Shown here piece after piece: positions 1-8,179 of a stretch of 42,294 nt of DNA. Position numbers and translations under genes: made by a program. The notes under the pieces were generated by a model that was not told the DNA's origin, made no database searches, and was given only the letters and a program-made list of their open reading frames with translations. The DNA is from Paracoccaceae bacterium (GTDB lineage: Bacteria; Pseudomonadota; Alphaproteobacteria; Rhodobacterales; Rhodobacteraceae): contig JANZZL010000024.1 of NCBI GenBank assembly GCA_026419405.1, positions 1 to 42,294 of the forward strand, given 5' to 3'. Numbering within the stretch: position 1 is the stretch's first letter; each line of letters opens with the position of its first letter.

Positions 1-80
1 GCGGCGGGCGCCGGGCAGCGCCCGGTCGCGGGAACCGGGCCGCCCGGCGGGCGCTTGCGGACGGCCGTGGCGCGGCGGCC

Positions 81-608
81 TCAGGCGCCCCGCGCGGTCG
101 CCCCCTCCGCTCCGGCCCCCTCGGTGCCGATCTCCCTGACCCGCCGCGTCAGGGCAAGCCGGTCGAGCGAGGCCATCGGCAGCGATGCGAAGATTCCGAT
201 GCGGCGGTTGAGCAGCTTGAAGGTCTCGGCGAAGGCGAGGTGCCGTTCCGCCTCGCTCCCCTCGACCGCGGCGGGGTCGGGCATGCCCCAGTGCGCCGTC
301 ACCGGCTGGCCGGGCCAGACCGGGCAGACCTCGCCCGCCGCGCTGTCGCAGACGGTGATCACGAAATCCATCTCCGGGGCGCCGGGCGCAGCGAACTCGT
401 CCCAGCTCTTCGACCGCGCGAAGGAGGTGTCGAAGCCGAGGTTGCGCAGGATGGTCAGCGCCATCGGATGCGGCTCGGGCTTGGGGTGCGATCCGGCCGA
501 GAAGGCGCGGAAGCGCCCCTGCCCCTCGCGGTTCAGGATCGCCTCGGCCAGGATCGATCGGGCCGAGTTGCCCGTGCAGAGGAAGAGGACGTTCCGGGTA
601 TCGCTCAT
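81..608 (-). CDS. arsC: Arsenate reductase, low-molecular-weight phosphatase type (ArsC)
   Basis: A 175-aa cytosolic enzyme expected to reduce arsenate to arsenite for export. The N-terminus carries the P-loop Cys11-x5-Arg17 (CTGNSARS) of the LMW protein-tyrosine-phosphatase fold. Further Cys residues at 87 and 95 (VCDSAAGEVC) and the HWGMPDPA segment (Asp111) are typical of ArsC rather than of true phosphatases. I start at the ATG at 608, which begins MSDTRNVLFLC; an upstream in-frame ATG at 638 adds ten residues that do not look like the family. No arsR, arsB or acr3 gene is adjacent, so this is a lone resistance gene. It lies 113 bp downstream of the cytochrome c gene on the same strand. 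The family call is firm; the physiological substrate is inferred. Confidence 0.85.
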   Translation of the reverse strand: MSDTRNVLFLCTGNSARSILAEAILNREGQGRFRAFSAGSHPKPEPHPMALTILRNLGFDTSFARSKSWDEFAAPGAPEMDFVITVCDSAAGEVCPVWPGQPVTAHWGMPDPAAVEGSEAERHLAFAETFKLLNRRIGIFASLPMASLDRLALTRRVREIGTEGAGAEGATARGA

Positions 609-721
609 GTCAGCCTCGCAGGTCGGGGGACCCGCCACCGCGGCCGGTGCCGCGGATCGTCGCCCCGCGCCAGCCTGCGCCGATCATTGTAACGTCCGTG
701 CGACAGCCGCCCGAGGCGCCG

Positions 722-1126
722 CTAGCGCTGGAGCCCCTCCAGGAAGTCGGCGAGCCCCAGAAGCACCTCCGGCGTCGGCGTGAACACCCCCGGCGCGGTC
801 TCGACCATGACGAGGCGCCCCTCCATCGTGGCGCCGAACTCGGGCATCGGGTGGCTCGGATCGCTCCGCCGGTAGTAGCCGTCGATCGTCGACATCACCG
901 CGTTGCGGTCGAAGACCCCGCCGTTGCGCGCCGCCAGCCGCGTGAGGTCCGGCACCGGCCGCGGCAGGCCCGCCGCGGCGGGCCCCACGCCGCGCGCGTC
1001 CGCCCCGTGGCAGGCCGCACAGTTCGCCGCGTAGAAGGCGCGCCCCACCTCCGCCGCGGGCGGCGCGCAGGCCGTGGCGCCCGCCAGTGCGGCAAGGGCG
1101 GCAACCGCCCCGATCGCAGGTCTCAT
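722..1126 (-). CDS. Small c-type cytochrome, probable lipoprotein
   Basis: A 134-aa monoheme class I-like cytochrome c. It has a signal peptide ending in a plausible lipobox (ATAC, Cys20), so it is probably lipid-anchored facing the periplasm. The heme-binding CAACH is at 36-40 and a likely distal Met94 lies in MPEFGA. Residues 57-72 (PVPDLTRLAARNGGVF) are identical to the other cytochrome of this cluster (1572-1997), so the two are paralogs. It is the last gene of a three-gene run, 21 bp after the L,D-transpeptidase-like gene. The heme protein assignment is firm. The redox partner and pathway are not visible in the sequence. Confidence 0.85.
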   Translation of the reverse strand: MRPAIGAVAALAALAGATACAPPAAEVGRAFYAANCAACHGADARGVGPAAAGLPRPVPDLTRLAARNGGVFDRNAVMSTIDGYYRRSDPSHPMPEFGATMEGRLVMVETAPGVFTPTPEVLLGLADFLEGLQR

Positions 1127-1147
1127 CTCTCGCTCTCCCGTTCCGCC

Positions 1148-1567
1148 TCAGGCTTCGATCACGATCCCGCTTCGCCCCGGGCCCGGCGCCTGCACCAGGG
1201 CACCGAGCCGCCCGGCATTCTCCGGCTCCCGCCGGATGCGGCCGGCCTCGGCGGGGCTGCCCGGCCGGTCCACCGCCGCCATGCCGTGGATCGCGTGGTT
1301 GCCGGAGAAGAAGATCGACCAGGGCGTCGGGGCGCCGCCGTGGAGGCTCGAACGGCGGAACCGCTCCAGCCGCTCGGGCCGGAAGGTGCCGGTCGGCGTC
1401 AGCCTGCCGCTGCCCGCGGTGGCGACCGCCCGGTCCGCGTGGAGCGGCACGCCCCGCCGCACCGCGCCCATCCGCCGGACCGGGACATCCACCCGCACCG
1501 AAAGGTCGTCCGAGCCGGCCGGCGGCGCCGCGACGAGGAGGCCGAAGGTCACGGCGGCGGCGCGCAT
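1148..1567 (-). CDS. L,D-transpeptidase-like protein lacking the catalytic Cys
   Basis: A 139-aa secreted protein with a signal peptide (about residues 1-19). The body follows the YkuD/L,D-transpeptidase pattern: GRLTPTGTFRPERL at 54-67, PWSIFFSGNHAIHG with His94, then GSPAEAGRIR at 103-112. In active family members the last segment reads roughly G-x-P-A-S-H-G-C-I-R. Here SHGC is replaced by EAGR (107-110), so the nucleophilic Cys is Arg110 and the preceding Ser-His pair is lost. The frame is open and lies between two cytochrome genes with only 4 and 21 bp gaps, so it looks like a maintained gene rather than debris. A peptidoglycan-binding or structural role is only a guess. Confidence 0.7.
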   Translation of the reverse strand: MRAAAVTFGLLVAAPPAGSDDLSVRVDVPVRRMGAVRRGVPLHADRAVATAGSGRLTPTGTFRPERLERFRRSSLHGGAPTPWSIFFSGNHAIHGMAAVDRPGSPAEAGRIRREPENAGRLGALVQAPGPGRSGIVIEA

Positions 1568-1571
1568 CCCC

Positions 1572-1997
1572 TCAGTCCGCCGCCTGGATCGACGCGAGCC
1601 AGTCCGCGACCGCCAGGATCCGGCGACTCGCGATCACCGGCGTGCCGTCCGGCGCATCGGCCACGGCGGCATCGCCCTCGAAGAGCGCGCCGAAGACCGG
1701 CATCGGCCCGCCATGCGCCCTCAGCCCGGTCGTCCCGTCGATCACGTGGACCACCCGCAGCCAGGGGAACACGCCGCCGTTGCGCGCGGCAAGCCGGGTC
1801 AGGTCCGGCACGGGAACCGTCAGGATCTCGGTCATCGGCCCCGTGCCGTCCGCCGTCTCGCCGTGGCAGCCCGCGCAGGAGGACAGGAAGGTCGCCTCGC
1901 CGAGTCCGGGATCCCGCGCGGGATCCTGCGCGGCGGCAGCGCCCGCCAGGGCGGCCGCAAGTGCGGCGGCGCGCGCGGAACGCAGGGCATCCGGCAT
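1572..1997 (-). CDS. Periplasmic c-type cytochrome
   Basis: A 141-aa monoheme cytochrome c with a cleavable signal peptide (Ala-rich, ending near AAAAQ at 21-24). CAGCH is at 41-45 and the likely distal ligand is Met99 in MPVFGA. Residues 62-77 repeat the block PVPDLTRLAARNGGVF found in the cytochrome at 722-1126. The start is chosen by the ribosome-binding site: AGGGAGG (2004-2010 on the minus strand) lies 6 nt before the ATG at 1997, but touches the alternative ATG at 2003. It is the first gene of the cluster, and a perfect FNR box lies about 60 bp upstream, so oxygen-regulated expression is likely. Confidence 0.87.
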   Translation of the reverse strand: MPDALRSARAAALAAALAGAAAAQDPARDPGLGEATFLSSCAGCHGETADGTGPMTEILTVPVPDLTRLAARNGGVFPWLRVVHVIDGTTGLRAHGGPMPVFGALFEGDAAVADAPDGTPVIASRRILAVADWLASIQAAD

Positions 1998-2052
1998 CGG
2001 CATCCTCCCTGGCCTGACGCATCCCGTGTGCACCGCGCCGGCGCGCGATGCC

Positions 2053-2066
2053 TTGATCCCGATCAA
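2053..2066 (-). promoter_or_regulatory. FNR/FnrL-type operator
   Basis: TTGATCCCGATCAA is an exact match to the FNR-family consensus TTGAT-N4-ATCAA. It overlaps the lolD stop codon and lies 62 bp (centre to start codon) upstream of the first cytochrome gene. If it acts as a class II activator site at -41.5, transcription would start near 2018. The -10 region is GC-rich and not recognisable by eye. Confidence 0.72.
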
Positions 2067-2752
2067 GCCGCGCCCGGCGCGATGATGCGACCCTGCTCCA
2101 GCCGCACGATGCGGTCCATCCGCGCCGCAAGCTCCAGGTTGTGCGTGGCGATCAGCGCGGCCAGCCCGGTGCCGCGCACCAGGTCCATCAGCACGGCGAA
2201 CACCCTGTCCGAGGTGACGGGGTCGAGGTTGCCGGTCGGCTCGTCGGCCAGCAAGAGCCGCGGCGCATTGGCCAGCGCCCGGCAGAAGGCGACGCGCTGC
2301 TGCTCGCCGCCCGAGAGCTCGGCGGGCCGATGCCCGGCGCGCCCGGCAAGCCCCACCCGCGCCAGCAGCTCCGCCGCCCGTTCTGCTGCCGCACCCCGCG
2401 GCACGCCGTTCGCCAGCTGCGGCAGCACCACGTTCTCAAGGGCGCTGAACTCCCGCAGCAGGTGGGGGAACTGGTAGACGAAACCCGCCTCCACCCGCCG
2501 CGCCCCGGTGCGCGCCCGGTCCGACGGCCCCCCCATCGCCCGCCCGCCGATCCGCACCTCGCCCGCGTCGGCGGTGTCGAGCAGCCCGGCGATGTGCAGC
2601 AGCGTCGACTTGCCCGCCCCCGAGGGCGCGACCAGCGCCACCACCTCGCCGGGCGCCACCGCGAGATCGACCCCGCGCAGCACCACCACCTCGCCCGGAC
2701 GGCCCCGGTTGTAGGCCTTCTCGACCCCGCGCAGCTCCAGGGCGGGCGTCAT
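2063..2752 (-). CDS. lolD: Lipoprotein-releasing ABC transporter ATPase LolD
   Basis: A 229-aa ABC ATPase that powers release of outer-membrane lipoproteins from the inner membrane with LolC/E. Visible motifs are the Walker [10 protein letters not shown] near residue 42-50, the Q-loop region (VYQFPHLL), the signature LSGGEQQRV, Walker [13 protein letters not shown] and the switch His (ATHN). GGAGG at 2760-2764 lies 7 nt before the ATG at 2752, which favours this start over a GTG at 2758. The permease gene lolC is immediately upstream on the same strand. The 102-bp spacer contains a dispersed Rhodobacterales-type repeat, so co-transcription may be attenuated there. Confidence 0.92.
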   Translation of the reverse strand: MTPALELRGVEKAYNRGRPGEVVVLRGVDLAVAPGEVVALVAPSGAGKSTLLHIAGLLDTADAGEVRIGGRAMGGPSDRARTGARRVEAGFVYQFPHLLREFSALENVVLPQLANGVPRGAAAERAAELLARVGLAGRAGHRPAELSGGEQQRVAFCRALANAPRLLLADEPTGNLDPVTSDRVFAVLMDLVRGTGLAALIATHNLELAARMDRIVRLEQGRIIAPGAA

Positions 2753-2765
2753 CGCCACCCCTCCG

Positions 2766-2834
2766 CACTTTCGGCCCGGAAATACTCCCGGGGGGGCCCG
2801 GCCGTCAGGCCGGGCGGGGGGCAGGCAGCCCCCC
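2766..2834 (-). repeat. Dispersed intergenic repeat, copy A
   Basis: On the minus strand the block runs from GGGGGGCT through GC-rich self-complementary arms to GGGAGTATTT and GGGCCGAAAGTG. The same layout occurs at 30225-30285 on the plus strand. It sits between lolC and lolD. The hairpin-forming G/C arms suggest an attenuator or terminator role, but there is no clear T-tract. Confidence 0.6.
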
Positions 2835-2860
2835 GCGGCCGCGGGGCCGGGCGGGCGGGC

Positions 2861-4147
2861 CTATTCATAGCGCAGCGCCTCCACCGGGTTCATCCGCGCC
2901 GCACGGCGGGCGGGCAGGATCGTCACCGCGAACGACAGGAACAGCGAAAGCGCCACCGCCGAGGCCACGTCGGCCCATTCCAGCCGCGTCGGCAGCCGGT
3001 AGATGCCGCGGATCGAGGGATCCCAGATGCCCCCGTTCGAAAGGTAGTTGAGCGCCGCGAAGATCGTCTCGCCGTTCAGCGCGAAGGCCACGCCCAGCAC
3101 CACGCCCGCCACGGTGCCGACAATCCCCGTGAAGGCGCCGCAGAGGAAGAACACCCTGAGCACCGATCCCTCGGTCAGCCCCATGGTGCGCAGGATGCCG
3201 ATGTCGCGGCCCTTGTTCTTCACCAGCATGATCAGGCCCGAGACGATGTTCATCGCCGCGATCAGCACCAGGATCGAGAGGATCACGAACATCACGTTGT
3301 CCTCGACCTCGAGCGCATTGAGGTAGCTGCCCGCGCTGTCGCGCCAGGTCCAGGGCAGCAGCCCCTCGCCGGCGGCCGCCATGATCGCCGGCACATAGGC
3401 GTCGATGCGCTCGGGGTCCTCGACCATGACCTCGATCTCGTCAACCACCCCCTCCTTGTTGAAGAAGGCCTGCGCCTCCTCGAGCGGCAGGTAGGCGCGC
3501 GTCGAATCCGCGTCCCAGCGGCCGGCCGAGAAGATGTAGACCACCTCGTAGGCGTTGCGCCGCGGCACCGTGCCCATCGCGGTCCGCACCCCGTTCGGCG
3601 AGATGATCTGGATCCGGTCGCCCACGCCCACGCCGAGCTCGCGCGCCACGCCCGCCCCGATCACGATGCCCTCGCCGAAGCGGTCGAGGTCCCCCTGCGC
3701 CTCGCCGGTCGCGTTCAGCCCCGGCACCCCGCGCAGGTCATCCGGACGCATGCCGTAGACCTGCACGCCGGTGTTGTATTCCCCGCGGTTGGCCAGCACC
3801 TGCCCCTTCACCACCGGCGCCGCCCGCACCACGCCGGGCACCGCCCGGATGCGTTCGGCGAGCCCGTCGTAGCCGCCGGTCGTGCGCACCACCTGCCCCT
3901 CGGCCGAGACCGTCGCGGCGGGATAGACCGTGACATGCGCGTTGATCCCCAGGATCGTCGAGACGAACTCCTCGCGGAAACCCGAACGCACCGAGAGCGT
4001 GGCGATCAGCGCGAAGACGGCGAGCGCGATGCCCACCAGCGAGATCCAGGTCATCACGCTCACGCCGCCCTCGGCGCGGCGTGCGCGCAGGTAGCGCCAG
4101 GCGATCATCCACTCGAAGGCGGCGAAGGGCGGAGTGCGGGCGGCCAA
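2861..4147 (-). CDS. lolC: Lipoprotein-releasing system permease LolC/LolE
   Basis: A 428-aa inner-membrane permease of the MacB/FtsX fold that pairs with LolD to hand lipoproteins to the Lol pathway. It opens with FEWMIAWRYLRARR, followed by TM1 (MTWISLVGIALAVFALI), a large periplasmic domain, three C-terminal TM segments and the closing ILPARRAARMNPVEALRYE. The open frame extends to 4384, but the extra N-terminus is low-complexity Pro/Arg/Gly. I prefer a TTG start at 4147, preceded by AGGA 7 nt upstream, which gives MAARTPPFAAFEW and a family-like length. In many relatives proS lies just upstream; here a DUF998-like gene intervenes. Confidence 0.9.
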   Translation of the reverse strand: MAARTPPFAAFEWMIAWRYLRARRAEGGVSVMTWISLVGIALAVFALIATLSVRSGFREEFVSTILGINAHVTVYPAATVSAEGQVVRTTGGYDGLAERIRAVPGVVRAAPVVKGQVLANRGEYNTGVQVYGMRPDDLRGVPGLNATGEAQGDLDRFGEGIVIGAGVARELGVGVGDRIQIISPNGVRTAMGTVPRRNAYEVVYIFSAGRWDADSTRAYLPLEEAQAFFNKEGVVDEIEVMVEDPERIDAYVPAIMAAAGEGLLPWTWRDSAGSYLNALEVEDNVMFVILSILVLIAAMNIVSGLIMLVKNKGRDIGILRTMGLTEGSVLRVFFLCGAFTGIVGTVAGVVLGVAFALNGETIFAALNYLSNGGIWDPSIRGIYRLPTRLEWADVASAVALSLFLSFAVTILPARRAARMNPVEALRYE

Positions 4148-4496
4148 GACGGTTCCTGTTCGTTGGCGCGCGACATTGTCCGCAGCCGCCGGCGGCGTCA
4201 AGGCACCGCACCTCCCGGCCCGGGGAGACGGGAGGGGGGCGGGACGGCCGGGGCGGCGCCCCCGCAGGCCCGGGGCGCCTGACGTGCGGACCGATACGCC
4301 GCTTGCCCCGGAACCGGACGGGCCTGCCTGCCCCCGGCAGCGAGGCGCGCGCAGGCGGGCGGCCAGGATCAGCGGCGGGAACATCGGCCGGAGGCAGCGA
4401 GTCGGGGGCGCCGGCCCGCGCGCGCCCCCATGGCCCGCCGCAGCGCCAAGGACCGAGCCGATGTCCGCCGGCCAGCGCCCGCGTGCGCCCCCTGCC
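4148..4496. other. Intergenic stretch upstream of lolC
   Basis: This 349-bp, extremely GC-rich spacer lies between the lolC start and the 3' end of the DUF998-like gene. I see the lolC ribosome-binding site at its left edge, but no recognisable promoter box, terminator with a T-tract or small gene. Open frames here are low-complexity. Confidence 0.4.
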
Positions 4497-5078
4497 TCAG
4501 AGCGGCGGGAGGGTCAGCGTGGCGGCCAGGAACCAGAGGGCCGTGGTGTAGAGGAACAGCCGCTCGGCCAGGCCGAAGTGGCGGCGCAGCGGCGGCGAGA
4601 TCGTCAGGACCACCCCGAGGAAGCAGGCGCTGATGATCCACTTCAGCGCCTCGTCGGCGGCGGACCGCGCCCCCGCGTGCAGCGCCACGAGCTGCGGCGT
4701 CGCCTCCACCACCGCCATGTAGGCGCTGGTGAAGGCCAGCAGCGTGCAGAACCGGTGCAGGTTGCCCCGCCGGCTGTGCGGCGCGCCAGGCGGATCGGCC
4801 GGCCAGAGCGCGATGCCCAGCCGCCCCAGCGCGACGAGCGCAAGACAGACCGTGACCGAGAGCGGGAAGTCCGGGTCGCCCGAGACATGGACCTGCCAGG
4901 CCAGGATCGGCGGCGCGATGCAGCCCGCGATCAGGTAGAGCCGGAACAGCCGCGCCGTGCGGCCGAGGCCGTAGTCGCTGACCGGCCGGGCGAAGGCCGG
5001 CCGGTCCCGGTTCAGGATCTGGAAGGACAGCAGCAGGAGGAGGTCGAGGGCATAGAGCGCGGCCGCGACCTTCTCCAT
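4497..5078 (-). CDS. DUF998-like integral membrane protein
   Basis: A 193-aa hydrophobic protein with about six membrane segments: residues 5-21, then roughly 45-62, 72-92, 108-128, 145-162 and 170-190. The VSDYGLGRTARLFRLY segment after the first helix resembles the DUF998 family, whose function is unknown. Its ATG overlaps the proS stop by one base (TGATG), so it should be translationally coupled to prolyl-tRNA synthetase. The membrane call is firm; the DUF name is moderate. Confidence 0.65.
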   Translation of the reverse strand: MEKVAAALYALDLLLLLSFQILNRDRPAFARPVSDYGLGRTARLFRLYLIAGCIAPPILAWQVHVSGDPDFPLSVTVCLALVALGRLGIALWPADPPGAPHSRRGNLHRFCTLLAFTSAYMAVVEATPQLVALHAGARSAADEALKWIISACFLGVVLTISPPLRRHFGLAERLFLYTTALWFLAATLTLPPL

Positions 5079-6415
5079 CAGCGGTCGGCGTAGATCTGCG
5101 CGATCCGGTCCACCGCCGCCTCGGGGCTCATCGCCTCGCTCTCGCCGGTGCGGCGGCTGGTCAGCTCCACCCTGCCCTCGGCCAGGCCGCGCGGGCCGAC
5201 GGTGATCCGCCAGGGCAGGCCGATCAGGTCCATCGTGGCGAACTTGGCCCCCGCGCGCTCGTCGCGGTCGTCGTAGAGCGGCGCGAGCCCCCGCGCGACC
5301 AGCCCGGCATGGAGCGCCTCGCAGGCCGCGTCCGCCGCCCCGTCACCCTGCCGGAGGTTGACGATGCCGCAGTGGAACGGCGTCACCCCCTCGGGCCAGA
5401 TGATGCCCTTCTCGTCGTGGCTCGCCTCGATGATCGCGCCGACGAGACGGCTGACCCCGATCCCGTGCGAGCCCATGTGCACCGGCACGCGCTCACCCCG
5501 CTCGTTCACCACCATGGCGCCCATCGGCTCGGAATACTTGGTGCCGAAATAGAAGATCTGGCCGACCTCGATGCCCCGGCCCGCCTTGCGGTGTTCCTCG
5601 GGCACGGCGGCGAAGGCGGCCTCGTCGTGGGTCTCGTCGGTCCGGGCATAGAGCGAGGTGAACTCCTCGCACACGGCCTTCACCTGCGCCCGGTCGTCGT
5701 AGTCGATCTGCCGGTCGCCGAGCTTCAGCCGCGTCACGCGGTCGTCGTAGAACCCCTCGCTCTCGCCGGTCGCGGCCAGCACCAGGAACTCGTGCGTGTC
5801 GTCGCCGCCGATCGGCCCCGAGGCCGCGCGCATCGGGATCGCGGTCAGACCCATGCGCTCGTAGGTGCGCAGGTAGCTCACCATGTGACGGTTGTAGGCG
5901 TGCAGCGCCGAGTCCCGGTCGATGTCGAAGTTGTAGCCGTCCTTCATCAGGAACTCGCGCCCGCGCATCACCCCGAAGCGCGGCCGCACCTCGTCGCGGA
6001 ACTTCCACTGGATGTGGTAGAGCGTCAGCGGCAGCTGCCGGTAGCTCTCCACATGGGCGCGGAAGATGTCGGTGATCATCTCCTCGTTGGTCGGCCCGTA
6101 GAGCAGGTCGCGCTCGTGCCGGTCGCGGATGCGCAGCATCTCCTGCCCGTAGTCGTCGTAGCGCCCGCTCTCGCGCCAGAGGTCGGCGGGCTGGAGCGTC
6201 GGCATCAGCAGCGGGATGTGCCCGGCGCGGATCTGCTCCTCGTGCACGATCTCCTCGATCCGCCGCAGGACGCGGTATCCGAGCGGCAGCCAGGAATAGA
6301 TGCCCGCCGCCTGCTGCTTGATCATGCCGGCGCGCAGCATCAGCCGGTGGCTGACGATCTGCGCCTCGGCCGGGTTCTCCTTCAGCACGGGCAGGAAGTA
6401 GCGGGACAGGCGCAT
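5078..6415 (-). CDS. proS: Prolyl-tRNA synthetase, short alphaproteobacterial type
   Basis: A 445-aa class II aminoacyl-tRNA synthetase that charges tRNA-Pro in the cytosol. It begins [19 protein letters not shown]. It shows motif 2 ([17 protein letters not shown]), motif 3 ([13 protein letters not shown]) and the C-terminal anticodon-binding domain from about residue 345. The length and the direct passage from motif 2 to the catalytic core show that it lacks the long editing insertion of E. coli-type ProS, as is usual in alphaproteobacteria. The frame stays open to 7459, but the added N-terminus is low-complexity and overlaps the cupin and LysR genes, so I start at 6415. Confidence 0.96.
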   Translation of the reverse strand: MRLSRYFLPVLKENPAEAQIVSHRLMLRAGMIKQQAAGIYSWLPLGYRVLRRIEEIVHEEQIRAGHIPLLMPTLQPADLWRESGRYDDYGQEMLRIRDRHERDLLYGPTNEEMITDIFRAHVESYRQLPLTLYHIQWKFRDEVRPRFGVMRGREFLMKDGYNFDIDRDSALHAYNRHMVSYLRTYERMGLTAIPMRAASGPIGGDDTHEFLVLAATGESEGFYDDRVTRLKLGDRQIDYDDRAQVKAVCEEFTSLYARTDETHDEAAFAAVPEEHRKAGRGIEVGQIFYFGTKYSEPMGAMVVNERGERVPVHMGSHGIGVSRLVGAIIEASHDEKGIIWPEGVTPFHCGIVNLRQGDGAADAACEALHAGLVARGLAPLYDDRDERAGAKFATMDLIGLPWRITVGPRGLAEGRVELTSRRTGESEAMSPEAAVDRIAQIYADR

Positions 6416-6534
6416 CGGGCGGGGTCCTCTCGCGGCGTGGTGCTCGCGCCCGTCTATGCCAGGCCCGCCCGGCGCACAAGGTGGCCCCGGCCCGCATGCG
6501 CCTTCCCCGGCGCCGCGCCCCGGCCCCGCCGGCC

Positions 6535-6984
6535 TCAGCCGGCCGCGAGCGGCGGGCCGGTGAACTCCAGGTTGTAGCGGGCCGCCACCTCGGCGATCCG
6601 GCCCATGTCCTCGGGAATGCGGAACCCGCTTCGCACCATCGCGGCGAAGAAGCCCTCGAAGCCGGCGGGCGTGAGGATCACCAGATGTCGCGAGGGCAGC
6701 TCGCTCGTCACCCGGAAGGTGTGTTCCGTCCCGCGCGGGATGAAGGCGGTGCCGCCGGGGCCGCGGCGGATCCGCCCGGCCGGGGTCCAGAACTCGACCT
6801 CGCCGGTGAGCACGACGAAGGCCTCGTCCTCGGCATGGTGGATGTGGCGGGGTGGCCCGACGCCGGGGTCGGTCGTGCTGTCGGTGATCGACATCCGGCC
6901 GGCGGTCTGCGCCGCCGCCAGCAGGCTGCGGTAGCTCGACCCCATCCAGGTCTGCCCGCCCTCGCGCGTCGCCTCGTCCCTCAT
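6535..6984 (-). CDS. Cupin-domain protein
   Basis: A 149-aa single-domain cupin. Cupin motif 1 is [19 protein letters not shown] (two His, Glu and a later Gly of the metal site), and the second motif lies around [12 protein letters not shown]. The closest functional class I can suggest is the quercetinase/sugar-binding small cupins; the substrate is unknown. The start at 6984 ([10 protein letters not shown]) is preceded by a purine-rich GGAGGAG. It is divergent from the LysR regulator at 7143 across a 158-bp region, which makes it the most likely target of that regulator. Confidence 0.8.
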   Translation of the reverse strand: MRDEATREGGQTWMGSSYRSLLAAAQTAGRMSITDSTTDPGVGPPRHIHHAEDEAFVVLTGEVEFWTPAGRIRRGPGGTAFIPRGTEHTFRVTSELPSRHLVILTPAGFEGFFAAMVRSGFRIPEDMGRIAEVAARYNLEFTGPPLAAG

Positions 6985-7127
6985 GATCCGGGTCTCCTCC
7001 CTCCGGGCCGCACCGCGCGGCCGCCGGCCGCCCGCGGGGCGCGGCGCCATCGCGCCGGGCGGCCCTGCGGACCACCCGCCGCACCGCGCGGGCCGGAGCC
7101 AGGTTCGCAGGCGCAGGACCAATTGAG

Positions 7128-7140
7128 AAGCTGATAGCTT
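7128..7140. promoter_or_regulatory. Candidate LysR-type operator
   Basis: AAGCTGATAGCTT is a perfect inverted repeat (5-bp arms, 3-bp spacer). It is followed by an overlapping GATA-N10-TATC dyad that runs into the LysR start codon. This patch is strikingly AT-richer than its surroundings and lies between the divergent cupin and LysR genes, where an autoregulatory site would be expected. Confidence 0.45.
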
Positions 7141-7142
7141 TC

Positions 7143-8114
7143 ATGATATCTATTCGTTCGGTGAATTTCCGGACGCTCGACCTGAACCTCCTGCGCGTGC
7201 TCGACGCGCTCCTGCGCGAGGGCTCCACGGTGCGCGCGGCACGCCGGGTCGGTCTCTCGCAGCCGGCCGTCTCCGCCGCGCTCGGCCGGCTCCGGCGCGC
7301 GCTCGGCGATCCGCTCTTCCTGCGCCACGGCCAGGGCCTCGTGCCGACCGACTTCGCGCGCGGCCTCGCCCTGCCCCTGCGCGAGGCGCTCGAGCGGCTC
7401 GAGGCGCTGCTTGCCGGTCCCGAGCCCTTCGACCCCGCGACCGCCAGGCTCGGCTTCAAGCTCGCCGGCAGCGACTTCTTCGCCGAGCTGCTGATGCCCC
7501 GGCTCGCCCGGCGGATGCTGGAGGTGGCGCCGGAGGTGACGGTGCAGCTCGTCGACCTCGTGCCCGAGAGCTACATCGCCACGCTCGAGCGCGAGGCCGT
7601 CGATCTGGCGCTGATCCCGCGCATGGCGTTCCCCGACTGGGCCGAGCATCGCCCGCTGTTCCGCTCCGACTTCGTCGTGATCGCCCGCAGCCGCCATCCC
7701 CGCCTCGACGAAGCGGGCCTCGCCGCCGGCGGAACGATCCCGCTCGACCTCTACTGCGCGCTCGGCCATGTCCTGTTCTCGCCCGAGGGCAGGCGCCGCG
7801 GCCTGGGCGACGCGGTGCTCGAGGCGGCCGGGCGCACCCGCCGCGTCGCGATGACGCTTCCGGTGTTCTCGGGCGTCTGCCGCGCGGTGGCCGAGAGCGA
7901 GCTGATCGCGCTGCTGCCCCGGCAGCTCGCGCTCGACGCCGCCCCGCGGCTCGGGCTCGAGGTCTACGCCCCTCCGCTGCCCGTGCCGCCCGCCACGATC
8001 TGCATGGTCTGGCACCGGCGCTCGACCCTCGGCCCGGCGCACCGCTGGCTGCGCGAGGAGGTCGCCGCGCTGCTTGCCCCGCTCGACCAGGGCGACGGGC
8101 CGCCACGGGCATGA
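7143..8114 (+). CDS. LysR-family transcriptional regulator
   Basis: A 323-aa regulator. The N-terminal winged helix-turn-helix (about residues 9-68) reads [38 protein letters not shown]-like, with the usual SQPAVS recognition region. The effector-binding domain follows from about residue 95. Start codon choice is uncertain: ATG at 7143 is the furthest upstream, and GTG at 7161 ([12 protein letters not shown]) would match typical family starts; neither has a clear Shine-Dalgarno sequence. Divergence from the cupin gene suggests that it controls that gene in response to an unknown ligand. Confidence 0.9.
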   Translation: MISIRSVNFRTLDLNLLRVLDALLREGSTVRAARRVGLSQPAVSAALGRLRRALGDPLFLRHGQGLVPTDFARGLALPLREALERLEALLAGPEPFDPATARLGFKLAGSDFFAELLMPRLARRMLEVAPEVTVQLVDLVPESYIATLEREAVDLALIPRMAFPDWAEHRPLFRSDFVVIARSRHPRLDEAGLAAGGTIPLDLYCALGHVLFSPEGRRRGLGDAVLEAAGRTRRVAMTLPVFSGVCRAVAESELIALLPRQLALDAAPRLGLEVYAPPLPVPPATICMVWHRRSTLGPAHRWLREEVAALLAPLDQGDGPPRA

Positions 8115-8179
8115 GCCCGGCCTTGCATCGGCCCGCCCCATCGGCCATGAACCTCTGACCGCAGCAGGAGATACCGGCC

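Noticed and set aside
6416-7459. N-terminal extension of proS to 793 aa
   Set aside because: The extension overlaps the cupin and LysR genes and is Arg/Ala/Gly-rich low complexity. ProS homology starts at 6415.
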